The notes beneath the pieces are model-generated. The model saw only the letters and a list, made by a program, of their open reading frames with translations. It did not search any database and was not told the DNA's origin. DNA of 62,082 nucleotides from Rhizophagus sp. LPA8_4_AMF. Taxonomy: Eukaryota; Glomeromycota; Glomeromycetes; Glomerales; Glomeraceae. Below, piece by piece: positions 11,759 to 23,318 of the stretch (the stretch's first letter is position 1; each line of letters opens with the position of its first letter). Location of the stretch: the NCBI GenBank assembly GCA_021464525.1, contig JADRCO010000055.1, positions 1 to 62,082 of the forward strand, read 5' to 3'. The translations under genes were made by a program, and so were the position numbers.

Positions 11759-12147
11759 ATTAATTTTTATTAACAAATGGTATCATAGATGATTAATTTT
11801 ATAATCTAATTTGTAATGTAATAATAGTGTTTAGATCACGTGAAATGAAATGTGTATAGACGTAAAATAAATATAATCTCGGAGTGAATATAGTTTATAA
11901 TTATCCATAATATTTGAAATTATATATTAAAACGATTTGACTTTATTTTATAATAAAATGATTTTCTTTTTCACTGTCATCGAAAACATCATCAGTCGTA
12001 TATATTTATATAAAAAGCTAATTCAATGATATAAAACGTATAATTATATGTTTATTCTAAAATTCTAATATCTAATATCTTTATCTATGTTAAATGAAAT
12101 AGAAGTTCCATAATAACTTGTAACGCTTACATTAAACATTAACATTA
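11759..12147. other. Convergent 3' intergenic region
   Basis: Separates the convergent kelch and glycosyltransferase-like genes. It contains several AATAAA-like strings on both strands (for example 11867 AATAAA), compatible with polyadenylation. Nothing else is seen. Confidence 0.5.
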
Positions 12148-13653
12148 TTAATCTACGCTTCTCCACAAAGTTGAAATATTCTTGATTTTGGTATTTCCAG
12201 AATTTTTCAATTTCTCCCTAGCATATCTAATACGTCTTGTGTACCTACTTTGTATTCTTGCACAACCTATAGGTCCGGAAACAAACCAATCAGCATTAAT
12301 TAAAACCAATTTATCAAAAATTCCTTGTATTCCGCTTCCTTTTAACTCTTTATTGATTTTTTCATCTTGATCATTCTTTAAATCGTCCAAAGCATTTAAA
12401 GATATCCAAGTGTTTAATTTAATAGTACTATTAAGCATACGCATAGCTTGATGATGTTCTTCTTTAATATTAAAAAAACTAGAAGATTGAGCTTTACCTT
12501 GTAAAGGATAATCAGTAGCAAGATAAATATTATCTATTTTATGATCTCTAGAAAAATCTTTTATCCAATCAATCAAATTTTTTGCACATTTTGTCATTAA
12601 TCTAGGTTTACCTTTTTCAAATCTCCAATGTATTGCAAGATAATTACCAAGTTTTTTTGTAATATTTTGTTGAATATCAATTATTTTTTTTGAATAAGGT
12701 ATGACAGGAAATTTTGTTGTATTAGCAAATAAAAGTGTTGATAAATGATGTTTCATTAATAATACTTTGGAATTAGTTTGTAATTCATTTTTCATAAAAT
12801 TTTCAATTTTCATATTATCCTTTGTAAGAGGATATAAAACATTTACACCTAAATAAATTGTTTTAAATTTGGTGGTGACAGAATCTAATTTTAAATCAAA
12901 TTGATGTAAACATTCTTTTTCATTTAAAGACTTAATGGTACGAATTGTAGGTTCTTCATATTCAACTACAAATGGTTTTTCTCTTGGTATTATATTAGCG
13001 TGAAACGTATCAGGCTTTTCATCCAATTCTTTTGTCCATTTCATAAAATCTTCTTGTGTTATAAATTGTGCCGTAGGAAAGATTTTTTGTAATCCATCCA
13101 CGTCATAATAAAATGAAAATGGGAATGGGAGACATACATGCATTCTTGATCCACCAACATTTGGTAAGACTATCGTACGATTTAAACGTTGAGCTATTTG
13201 TACGAATGATTCAAAATGCATATTTGCCTGAGATTCTTGTTCTAATGGATGATAAGCCAATAAGAATTTACATTCGTCTTTACCACAATATTTTCTATTA
13301 ATTTTCACATCATGTGATAATTCATTTGTTAATTGAACTTTTATCTTTTCTAAATCTTGTATTTTCGTAATCTAATCGAAGAAAAAAAAATTAGAACCTT
13401 TTATTAAATAAATAAGGTAAAAGAATATCATCTAATAACTTACATTAGTTCCATCATCATTCAACGCGTTGTTAATTTGTTCAAAAAATAAATTTATAAA
13501 AGAATTTAATAACGTTAATATGATGAATATTATTATTAATTTTTTAATTCGTGAAAAAATTTGTTTTCGACTTATTTTGATGGTATTAACTTTTTTATTA
13601 TAATTATTGTTGTTATTATTATTTTCAATCATTTTTTTTTTCATATATTTCAT
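12148..13653 (-). CDS. Type II membrane O-fucosyltransferase-like protein
   Basis: Two exons on the minus strand, 13653-13444 and 13371-12148, join in phase 0 across a 72-nt intron (GTAAGT...GATTAG) to give 477 residues. The first exon encodes a basic, asparagine-rich cytoplasmic tail and one hydrophobic span (KLIIIFIILTLLNSFINLFF, about residues 38-57). The intron-exon joint reads DDGTN-ITKIQDLEKIKVQL. The luminal part begins KYCGKDECKFLLAYHPLEQE, includes RLNRTIVLPNVGGSR and LAIHWRFEKGK, and ends with NADWFVSGPIGCARIQSRYT. The early nucleotide-sugar loop and the HWR motif match the GDP-fucose protein O-fucosyltransferase superfamily and its fungal relatives, which act in the ER/Golgi. Which sugar and acceptor are used cannot be told. 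Without the upstream exon the protein would lack its anchor. Confidence 0.75.
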
Positions 13654-13860
13654 TTATAATTAAATAATGCTGAAAGAAAATGTAAGAAAGAAAATAATTT
13701 TTTTCTTCTTAAAATTCATTTTAAATGCTTATTTTGGCGTGTTTAAATATACATTAAAAAAAAAAATTTTTTTTTTTTTTTTTGATATAATTGGTAATGT
13801 TACGAAATATTTTTTTAGTAATATAGATATAGGTTATATTAATTTAGGTTATATTTAGAT
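13654..13860. other. Promoter side of the glycosyltransferase-like gene; poly-A/T
   Basis: A/T homopolymer runs (13757-13785). The 63-codon plus-strand frame here is mostly F, K and I and is not a gene. Confidence 0.5.
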
Positions 13861-13904
13861 ATTTTTAGTTTATTTTAGTTTAGGTAGTTTATTTTATTTT
13901 ATTT

Positions 13905-14540
13905 TGTTATTTTTATGGGTATTTGGGCGTATAGATAGAAATCGGAGGCTTAGAGTTGGTGGCTGAGATCCAGGAGGCTTAAACAGGCAAAAATCATCTG
14001 ATCGGCGAATTTGACTGGGAAGGAAAATTGGCCGGATGGTAAATTTATCCGATCAACAAATAAGTACCAGATTTCAGACGATATATATACGACCGATGGT
14101 GAAGGTTTTGAAAAAGTAGGAAGAAAATAGTGTAGTTTTATTTACGATAGAAATATATATACAAATATTACCGAGCGCCGATAGAGGCAGTAATATTGTA
14201 TTATATTTGTTTGTTAATAAACCTGGCCGATTTATTTCCGATTTCTTACAATTCGTTTATTTATTACAGTGTTTGTTGTCTTATATTGACCTTTTGTTAT
14301 ATATCGTTTAATTGTCTATACACGATTTAACTTTGATTATCAATTAATTAATATATACACTTTATCATTACTTTATTATTTGTTTACCGATTGCACCTCA
14401 TTTGCGCACATAATATCCGATTTGCATTACCCTTTGAAACTCAACGTCATATTACCTTGTCAATTACTAACCGATCCTTATTTATCTTCTGTTACTACCT
14501 AACCCAACGTTAAAAATCGGTGGTAACAGTAATAATAAAT
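13905..14540. mobile_element. Possible LTR-type retroelement remnant
   Basis: The stretch is much richer in G and C than its flanks and has no open frame. It contains an AATAAA-like string followed by a T-rich tract (14214-14270) and ends in AAAAATCGGTGGTAACAGT at about 14510-14528. TGGTAACAG resembles the TGGTA-type primer-binding sites that follow an LTR. A candidate left end is TGTTATTTTT at about 13905. No second LTR copy is present in the window, so this could be a solo LTR with a short internal stub or simply a different repeat. Confidence 0.25.
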
Positions 14541-14559
14541 CAATAACATTGTTTGAAAT

Positions 14560-14845
14560 AAATAATGCCAAGAAATGCAATCCCTTGTAATTTTATTGGA
14601 TGATCTTTTTTTAATTTTTCTCTTAAAATAAATATAACGTACCGTCGTCGTACCAACAATACTTTTATCGATCAATTAAATCAATAACTCGCGTTTCATC
14701 AATTAGAAAGAAACCAAAATAAAAATTTTCGACTTTCAAAAAAAAAAATTAATTCATGCGGTTGGCGGTGGGGGTTTTTCAAATAAAAATTGTTTAAGAT
14801 TTGTACTATAATTTTTAAATTTGATGACTGATTCGTTTTTTTATT
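14560..14845. other. Intergenic, no gene seen
   Basis: AT-rich sequence with no supported feature. Confidence 0.4.
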
Positions 14846-14848
14846 ATA

Positions 14849-15393
14849 GGGATGTTAACAGGTTTTAGTAAACCAGTTTTAATCGAGTTTGAGATTGAAC
14901 TGAGTTTTATGATCATGTGATTTTATTAATATTATTTAAACTCGAAATCAGTTTTGAGCATGATTTTATAATATATTGCTGGAACCGGAGTAAAAAAAAG
15001 TAGAATGTGAACTTAGAGAGGGTGTACATTTATAGAGAGAAAAATATTAAGAGCTCTTATAAGTTGGATCCAGGCCTTAAAGAGAATTTATATAATGCGT
15101 GCGTGCACTTATAGAGGGTGCACTTATAGAGGTGTCGCTGTATTTATAGATGCATTATTTTTATAAATAAAAAAATGCGAAGTTTTTTGCACAAAATATG
15201 TTTACATTAACATAATCGGTTTTAAATTAAATTTCTTAAGCAAATTTATTAATATACATATAAAAATAGTTTAAAAGCATGTTTTAAGATCCGAGTTTGT
15301 TTATAGATGAGTTTGAACTGGATTCAAGTTAGTTAGAAATCTGAAGTCTGAACCGAACTGCTTGAATAATTTAATAACCTTAGATTTTTTTAT
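14849..15393. mobile_element. hAT-like non-autonomous element, degraded
   Basis: The left end AGGGATGTTAACAGGTTT at about 14849 has the AGGGATG start seen in the clean hAT-type element at 56293. The internal sequence uses the same themes (GAGTTTGAACTGG, GAACCGAACTG), and a diverged right end (TTTAATAACCTTAG) lies at about 15380. T-rich sequence on both sides prevents a safe call of the 8-bp target duplication. A Tc1/mariner-like fragment appears to sit inside it. Confidence 0.4.
14990..15142 (-). mobile_element. Tc1/mariner-like terminal fragment
   Basis: Read on the minus strand from 15142 it begins TA-CAGCGACACCTCTATAAG, followed by repeats of CTCTATAAGTGCAC and later CTCTCTATAAATGTACAC. 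This is the usual look of an outer TIR/subterminal region of pogo/Fot-type elements. The opposite end and any transposase are absent. Confidence 0.45.
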
Positions 15394-15769
15394 TTTTTAT
15401 TTTTATTTATTTTTAAAAAATTTAATTATCGCAATTTAGAGTTCGGACGAAAATTTTTAATTCGCTTTACATGCGGTCGTACTTTTATTTGTTAAGTATC
15501 AATAAATTATCAAAAATTTGATATAATCATGGAATATACTTGTTGAATTTTAAAGAATCCACAAAAAAAAAAAAAAAAATTCGAATTCGATTTACAACGG
15601 GATGCGAAAAACCTAGTTTTAATTTCAATACTAGAACGAAAAAAAAATAGTTAATTACCTTGTAAACGTCGTGTCACAGAACCAAAACCAAATACATCAA
15701 TGATATCAACGAGTCACGGCATAAATTACTACTCCGACGTAAGACTAAGACGAATCATTAAAAAGGTGG
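15394..15769. other. Intergenic, no gene seen
   Basis: AT-rich, with an A-run at 15564-15579. No supported feature. Confidence 0.4.
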
Positions 15770-16031
15770 ATTTACCGTTGGCCACTGCATATAGTATCCC
15801 CCAAAAATAGTACCCCTCATGATTAAGATCCGGGTATTATTCACCACCCATGCTACCTAGTTCTTGAATAATACCCGGGGTATAACCTCTAATAATTTAT
15901 CACTTTTCATATAATTTATATCCAAATATAGTACCCGGTTCCTCACGAAGTACCCGTGGGTACTATTCAATTTAAAATATCAAGTTCTTGAATAAGACCC
16001 TGGGTACTATATGCAGTGGCCAACGGTAAAT
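15770..16031. mobile_element. MITE with perfect 27-bp terminal inverted repeats
   Basis: The left end TTTACCGTTGGCCACTGCAT... (15770-15796, including the leading A) is matched base for base by the reverse complement at 16005-16031. TA dinucleotides flanking CCGTTGGCC on both sides suggest a TA target duplication. The interior has six or so GTACCC/GGGTAC motifs in both orientations, so the whole element can fold on itself. There is no coding capacity. The identical ends imply fairly recent activity or a recent copying event. Confidence 0.85.
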
Positions 16032-16881
16032 ATCTAATAGTTCTTTCCTTTTTTGAATATTTCCAGCCGGCATTATACAAATACAGCTTTGAAGAAGCAT
16101 ACCTTTGGTTAGCATTTTTTTTTTTCTAAACCATGTAATCGATAATATTATAATGTTCACAATACATCATCATTAAAATTACGCCCTTTTTTCTTTTTTT
16201 TTAAAAAAATTTGATAATAATAATAATAATAAAAATAGGTACTCATCTTAGTTCTTTTTGAATTATCAACATATTTCGATCAGACACTTGAGCCTGTGAT
16301 TATATGATTTTATAAGCCACCGCATTCATAGCTTTAGTTACTATCGATATTACTTTTTCCACTCATCATTTAATCATTTAATGTGTTTTCCCCATAAACG
16401 CTTAAGCTCAATACTTTTCGAAACCTAAATAAATTGTTACGTTAGAAATTACGCCATCACCCCATCATTATAAAAGAATTTACTAACCATAAAAATATCT
16501 AGTTCATTTATAATCCTTACCTGGGGTGTTGGTTAAAAACCACGATCATCTAAGCATCAACATTAACTAATTAATCTTTCACGCACATGAAACACGTGAT
16601 CGTTAAAATTTTTTATCCCTAAGGAACACACCACTTGAAGCCGTTACGCCTAGCGATGCGAATCCTTACTAATCTAGTCGGGGCTTTATTCATAGGTTAC
16701 GTAAATCTACTTGAAAAAAAAGAGACTAAGAAAGTAATCCAATCTCACAATAAAATTAAAAAAGGTATCACTAATAAAACTCCTGGAACACGCAATTTAT
16801 TGAAGAAAAAAAACCTTTATTAATATGAAATGATATAATACAAAAATATTCAAATGAAATAATTATACTTTATTCACTCTA
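16032..16881. other. Intergenic, no gene seen
   Basis: Includes a short (AAT)n run at 16213-16231. A 62-codon plus-strand frame at 16635 is not credited: it has no homology I recognise, and lysine-rich composition after the first third. Confidence 0.45.
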
Positions 16882-18699
16882 TCAATAAAATACATGACTA
16901 ACATATTGCCTTAATACTCCATATCGATGATACATCTTGCAAACTTCTTCCATTTTCCCTGTAAAATGAACGGTAGGGTTCCAATAAAAACAAACAGGTC
17001 TAGATATTTCCTCACGACTTTCTAAAAATTTTTCAAACGCCTCCGCTGATATTATCCATCCATCAGATATTCTTAGAGTATGTAAACTTTGTGGTTGTTT
17101 CTCCGTAATCTCCTTTAATATGACATCAAAATTCATCTTTCCATCAATATTTCCTTGATTCGATGGTGATGTTGCTTGATTTATCGTATCAGAAATTCCT
17201 TTTGATGGTCGAAGATGTAAAGATTTTAATTTATTACAAGATTGTAATAATTTCGTCAATTCCTTTATATTTTCTTGTAAGATAGGTCCCTCATATAATA
17301 TAGTATCTGGACAATATTGTGCGATATTAGCGATCAATAATCCAGAATTTTTAGGATCTGATAACTTATGACTATGTATTATAATTTGTTGTAACCCTTT
17401 ACAATTTTTAATAAAATTTGCAAATATATCAAGATATATAGTTGAATTAACACTACAAAAGTAAAATAATTTTAACTTTTTAAAAGAAACTCCCGTTAAT
17501 TGAATCCATTTGGATCGTGGATAATCTTGATCACCAAATGATGATAAAATTAATTCTTCAAGGTTCACAAAATTTGATAATTCTTCAATAGGAAAATACA
17601 TTCTACCAATAGTTAAACGTGTTATAAATTGTGCCTTTTTAATTATTTCGAAGGGAGCACCGTTTGTATCTTTCCAAGATATTTGTCGAATATTTCCAGA
17701 TGAATGATTTTCTTCCATACTTATTGTTGATAAATATTTTTGAACGCTAATTAATTTAGATAATTCATTTATATCTTCATATGGATTAATTTCTAATTGT
17801 TGAATATTTCGACTATAATTTGAAAGTGTTGATACTATTTTAGTCATAAATTTAGTCGTATTAACGGTTGATCCACAAGTGAATGTTTTTAATTTTTTTA
17901 AAACTTTCTTTGCTTCAGGGATTTCGATTATCACATTCGCCAAAATTTCGGGAACTATAATTCCTGATCCTGCGTTTAAATTATATAAAACGCTAGATTT
18001 TCTAAAGAAAAGTCTCATTAATTCTTGAATAACAATATATATTTTTTTTCTAAGAGTAGGATTTATTACTATAACCCTCCCATGTTCAATAGTAACTCCT
18101 GTAACCGATAAAATCCAAAAAATAACATGAACTTCCAAAGAACAAATATGCAAACCCTTTAAAAAACATGAGTAATCAAAAGCTGGATTCACCGAAATAC
18201 ATTGTGGTTTTATACCAGCTTGAGATAAGATATTCTTTGAAGATTGTGGTAACGTTGTGACATACGTCGTTATTAATCCGGTACGCCATCTATCCGAACC
18301 GGTCCCCGAGTTCCTGATGTAAAACCAAGGATTTCGCCATAGGATAGGAAGTGCATATAAACACCAAACACGACTCACTAATGCACAACAAAATAATGAA
18401 TTTGAGTCCTCGGCAAGTAATTCAAAAATTCGTATTAGACAATGTTCATTGAGGATAGGTGTTGAATTAGTAATTACTCTTTTCGGGTTAATCCTCCTAA
18501 GTGTAGAAACAAGAATTATTATATTATGATCAAAGGATTATCAATCTTTAGAAAAAATTATAGAATAAACACACCTCACTTATCTTTTAAAAAAATCAAA
18601 ATTTTATTAAGGTAGAAATTGCCTTGCTCAATTAATCTTACAAAAATAAACATACCTTGAATGGTACCAATGTAAGTGAGGGATTATTCTCGTTGACAT
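16882..18699 (-). CDS. F-box / leucine-rich-repeat protein
   Basis: The minus-strand model has exon 1 at 18699-18656 (ATG to AAG) and exon 2 at 18496-16882, joined across a 159-nt intron (GTATGT...ACTTAG) to give 552 residues. The joint reads HWYHSR-RINPKRV. The F-box follows at about residues 28-65: ILNEHCLIRIFELLAEDSNS and then LFCCALVSRVWCLYALPILW, with the characteristic VSRVWC and LWRNPW end. The long remainder contains irregular leucine-rich repeats such as LEELILSSFGD, KLKLFYFCSV, LQQIIIHSHKL, KLKSLHLRPSKG and SLHTLRISDGW. F-box proteins link targets to SKP1-CUL1 ubiquitin ligases, with the LRR as target reader. A start at an internal GTG (18378) would cut the F-box in half and is rejected. 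Exon 1 is short, so the exact start is the weakest part of the model. Confidence 0.8.
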
Positions 18700-21642
18700 T
18701 GTCGTATATTACGTACTAGCTTCGAAGATAGATAATGTGAATTACAATATTTGGAAACTTGTATTATTTTAAAATACTTAAAAAGATATTATCATAGTGG
18801 AGCGAAAAGTTGTTTCCTATTAAGAAATCAGTGAAAAGCGTAAAAATTATGAAATTATTTTTTAAAATTTTTTCAAATAATAATTTATCTTTTTGGTGCA
18901 AGGGTCTGCGATAAAAAAAAATATTTATCGTTAGTTCTTGTAAATTTTGATTTGTTACTTAAAAATGATGTCATCATTAATTACTAAGAAAATTTTAAAA
19001 AACTTGCCTTAAAAAAACAGAGAAAATTTTAACGTAATGAATGTGTTAAATGAAATGATTGATTGATTGTGATAATATTTAAATATTTGATTAAAAAAAA
19101 AAAATTGTATATATAAATTGATAAACAGAATCCTTGTAAAGAAATTTTTTTATGTAATATTTTTGAAACAGTTGTATCAATTTTTTTTTAGACAAAAAGA
19201 TTTTTTGTCGGTTGAAAGTCAAAAGGTGGGAGAAAATAATTTTTTTTTTTTTTTTTTTTTTAGGATGCAAGAGGAATGTTACATTATTACCATTTTCTGA
19301 TAAATGATAGCATTTAGTCATGTGCTACCAAACGGTTACAGTCACACGTGATTTTATTTTTCAAATACTTTGAGGGTGTTAGTATTAAATTGATAGAATG
19401 AACAATGGGAAAAAATTTCTTTATTGTTTCATTTCTTTTTTCGTAAATAAATCAAGAATTATCGTTAGGAATTACTGATATTTTTACGTCAATAAAAGTT
19501 AGAAGAAACCCTAACCCTATCGTAAATTAAAGTTCATTGACAATAGATTAACCTATGATGGGCGTCATCTATAAATTGTTAACCAATAGCATTCAGCCAG
19601 ACAAATTAGTCATTTATTTAAAACCAATACAGTCAATTAGTAAGTTATTATTGAATACAAATTAAGAAATATAAACAATTCAAAAAGAAAAAGTTCTTTT
19701 GTTCGATAATATATGTAGAAAAGTGATGACTTATGTAATTAATATGTGCCTTTTCTCTGATAAGCACAACTAATATTTCCTTAAAAAGCACATAAAAGTA
19801 AGGAGATTTGATTGGTCGATCAAACTAAACAAAAAAAGCTTGAATTCCCGTGAAGTTTACCAACTTCTTCAGCCCGATTTCTGATAATGACTTTTTAACA
19901 TTAAAAATAGGAAGAAAAATTTTATATAACAAACACGTACTAGCTGATTTGTATTTACTTATATTAGTGTACAATAATCGGATCATTTATCAAATCGTAT
20001 GATTCAGATATTCGATCATCAAAGCACTAACCTAAATTCGAAAAAAAAATACGAAAAATCCGTAAGCTTGTGAGAAATAAATAAATGTACCTTTTTTTTT
20101 TATAGTGTGAAGGGAGATTATGATGTAATTTAGCCGAAAAAACGTAGGCAACATGGCAACATTTTCCTGGATTGTTGATTATCCGGTGCCGGAAGTCTAT
20201 CCGAAATTCCGGATGATCGGTAATCAGTTGTTCTGCGGTTTTAACGGTAAAGTAATTAGATTATGATATAAATTATCGTGTTTAGAGGAAAATTCCTTTA
20301 ATATGTAATAATACAGGAAGAATCTTTGAATAAAAGATAATATGATTAAAGCTTTTTATGTTCAAATTAGGTTCAGACTTTCAGAAATATATTATGAAAA
20401 ACTGGTCGGAATATTAATTGCACGAAAAAAAAATATTTATTTGAATCAAATTTGTAATATCAACTATTCTATTAGTTAACTATTGAATTTGGCTAATTAT
20501 CTATTATGGCGCTTCAACATGGATATGAAACCTTTAAAATATTTTTTTTCGGTATAGCAAAACAAGTTTCTAGCTAGTAACGACGCGTATATTGTGAAAA
20601 AGTCGCACTTCACAAATTATCTTCCTTTAAAATTACAATTAAATAATTAAATATTCCACTCAATATATAAATTTCGTAATACGTACTAGGTTTATTATTT
20701 AATTTTATATCAAAAAATTTTCATATATTAAATCATTATACTATTCTCAGGATGGAAGTTGTACCCGAAATGCGGGTACGATAAGGTACGATATGGATGT
20801 TAGAATTTCCTTATTTATGCACATTTTTTAATTACTTTTAAGTAATCAATCTAAGCAAATTAAGATTAGCATATTACCATTATAAAAAATTCCCCGTAAA
20901 AAATTTTATCCGTCCGTGAAATATGATCCATTTACGGAAAATAACTAAAAAATCTAAGCAACTTTGGTGAATATGAATTATATGATACATTTTACGGAAA
21001 TTACATGGAATAAAAAAAAATACGGAATAAATGGATTTCATATTCTAAAATTTTTATCTAGTATTTGTTGAAAAAAGTATAGATTGTGTTTATATGCTAA
21101 TATTTTTTAATCAACTTTTATCTAGAGATCCAGACCTGAAAAATTTTGATAAATATACAAATCTACAATTATTATAAAAGATACTAAATAAAACACATAA
21201 ACGCGCTAATATAAACGCTTACGATATGACAATTTGTTCAAACTTCGGTTTATCCATTCTCTGTTGAAACAATCCCTGTTATAAATATAAAAATCCCTTA
21301 TCAGTTATGTGTTGAAGAGTTCGAAAATTAATTTCAAAAAAAATTTTTGAGCGCTTTTGTTAAATTTGTGGCTCTATTAAAAACTTCATAATTCCGATTT
21401 TCTGATGAATGTACTTCCAATCCAAGCTTTTGTCAATTTTGATACAAAAATTGCTATTAAGAAGTAAGTTTATAATTATGCGACATTTTAAAACTAATTT
21501 GCGTAAAATCATATTATAACAGAAAGGCACACATTCGATGTGATGTCGGGCAATTTTTTACATTCGGGTTACATACAATTCTCGAAAAAGTAACCGGAAT
21601 TACAAAAAGCAAAAAAATGAAAATCCTGTGATTAGAATTTGA
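18700..21642. other. Long intergenic region, no gene seen
   Basis: AT-rich. It contains poly-T/A runs (19240-19262), one short telomere-like CCCTAACCCT string at 19509-19518, and a small GC-richer patch with imperfect inverted GATTATCCGG/CCGGAT...GGTAATC sequences at 20176-20226. The two overlapping frames near 19100-19320 are homopolymer artefacts. Confidence 0.5.
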
Positions 21643-22169
21643 TTACGGTACATTTCGTCGAAATCCATTTCACCGAATTTCACTTTGCCGAATGGGCATT
21701 TCGCCGAAAGTGTTAGCGAGTAACATTTTTATAAAAAATACTTATAGCGCAATGAAATTAAAAATAAATTATTTTTGGATTTTTTCTTTTTTTCCAGGAT
21801 ATTATCACTTTAACATTCAAGTAACTGATATTAATTGCTAAGCAATAAAATAGATAACTTTATTTTCCTGAAAACATTTATTCACGAAAAAGTAAGTAAA
21901 AAAAAGACTAATGTATTATAAACAACGAGATAAATTTAATAAAAATCATCTAATTCAAAAATTTTTCTAGAAAAGGTTTCTTTATGTATTTAGAATAAAA
22001 ACGATAAAATAATCAAATGGAATAAATAATTTTTCTGCAAAATGTCTATTTGGAGAAATGTTCCATTCGATAAAATGGCTTCGGCGAAATGGAATTCGGT
22101 GAAATGGTATTTCGGCGAAACGACCGAAACGTCCTTTCGGTGAAATGGACTTCGGAGAAACGTACCATA
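21643..22169. mobile_element. Inverted-repeat element with TTTCACCGAA motifs
   Basis: The left end reads ACGGTACATTTCGTCGAA and continues ATCCATTTCACCGAA. The right end, reverse complemented, reads ATGGTACGTTTCTCCGAA and then GTCCATTTCACCGAA, so the imperfect terminal repeats are at least 35 bp. TA lies just outside both ends. Next to each end are further TTTCGCCGAA/TTCGGCGAAA units in head-to-head array, while the middle (about 21730-22030) is plain AT-rich DNA without a gene. Confidence 0.7.
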
Positions 22170-23218
22170 ACCATCTAGCATTAAAATCTTTTATAATTAT
22201 TATATTTTAAAATTAATTTTGAATTATAGTTCTATCAATTAATATTAAGGGTTGAGGCTAGGTTGCGGATCAATATTGTTAATAAATTTTGATTTCAAAT
22301 TTCTCAACAAATAAGAAGTGTGAAATTTTTTATTAAATTTAATATTTGCGAGGTTGCACTTTTCGCGTAAAATTGCGTTGCTTTTATTGAGTTGTAAGCG
22401 GTTGTTTATGCGAACCTTGCATTTGTTTAGTTTCTGTTTCACGATCACTCTTTGAGTTTCACTTTGATAAAAATAAAGATAAAAATAAAAATAAAATTGA
22501 CAAACACTTATAATGAAATCAAACTTTGTATCACGACACAATAAGTAAACAACAAAATTTTTAAAATGAATTCATGATTCTCCCATGAAAATATTTATAG
22601 CAAGTGACATAATTACAAATTTCTCAGCGTACAGTATCTGGTATGTTAGGAACGGGAATCTGTTGTTTACGCAAGTCCGGAACAATAGTATATAAAGATC
22701 AAAGTTTTTGTTGCCCATTGACAAATATAGTATAACGTTGATATTTCTTTATCGAGATCATTGTGCAATTACAGAACCAATCATCTATCGATTCATGCCG
22801 ATTCATGCCGATTCATGGTTTGCGAGCGGCGAACAAGGAACTTTCTGTATCACAGAGAGAACCGAAGGACTAATGATTTTATATTAAAAATTTATTCCTG
22901 ATTAAAAGATCATTTAAATTGAATCACTACAATTAATGAGTCGAATTAAAAAAGAAAGCTAAATATATTGTTTAACATCCATTAATTCGATTTAGATACT
23001 GTACGTCTCTTTCATGTCAAAATATGTCTATATATACATTAATTAGAATTTTGTCACATGTTTCACAAATTGAGCTTGTGTGTATCAGCTGACGTACACC
23101 GAATTCATATGACTAGACTAATGATGATCTGATGATCTGTATTTACTCTTTATGTAAAAGATTCAACGCAAAATAAAATAACTGATTTGAATTTTTTTGA
23201 AAGCAGCTGCTAAAACAA
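22170..23218. other. Intergenic before the first BTB gene
   Basis: A 10-12 bp unit (CGATTCATGC) is repeated about three times at 22789-22818. The 98-codon minus-strand frame at 22541-22245 has an F/Y-rich start and no recognisable domain; it is not credited. Confidence 0.45.
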
Positions 23219-23223
23219 AGGTG

Positions 23224-23246
23224 GTACAAATCTAAATTTATAAAAT
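23224..23246 (+). promoter_or_regulatory. GTACAAA box of the 23319 gene
   Basis: GTACAAATCTAAATTTATAA begins 95 bases before the ATG. Closely similar strings occupy the same position in front of other members of this cluster. Confidence 0.6.
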
Positions 23247-23318
23247 CACCTACCGCTAATTTGTTTTATTCAGAAATGAAAATTTTTTCACCTAAAAAAT
23301 TAATTTTTTAAAAAAATA

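Noticed and set aside
18378..18380. Internal GTG as the start of the F-box/LRR gene
   Set aside because: It would remove most of the F-box; an upstream exon with ATG at 18699 splices in frame and restores the domain.
19091..19321. Overlapping frames on both strands
   Set aside because: Made of homopolymer K/F runs from poly-A/T; no domain and no conservation evidence.
22245..22541. 98-codon minus-strand frame
   Set aside because: Low-complexity F/Y start, basic remainder, no motif or splice context.
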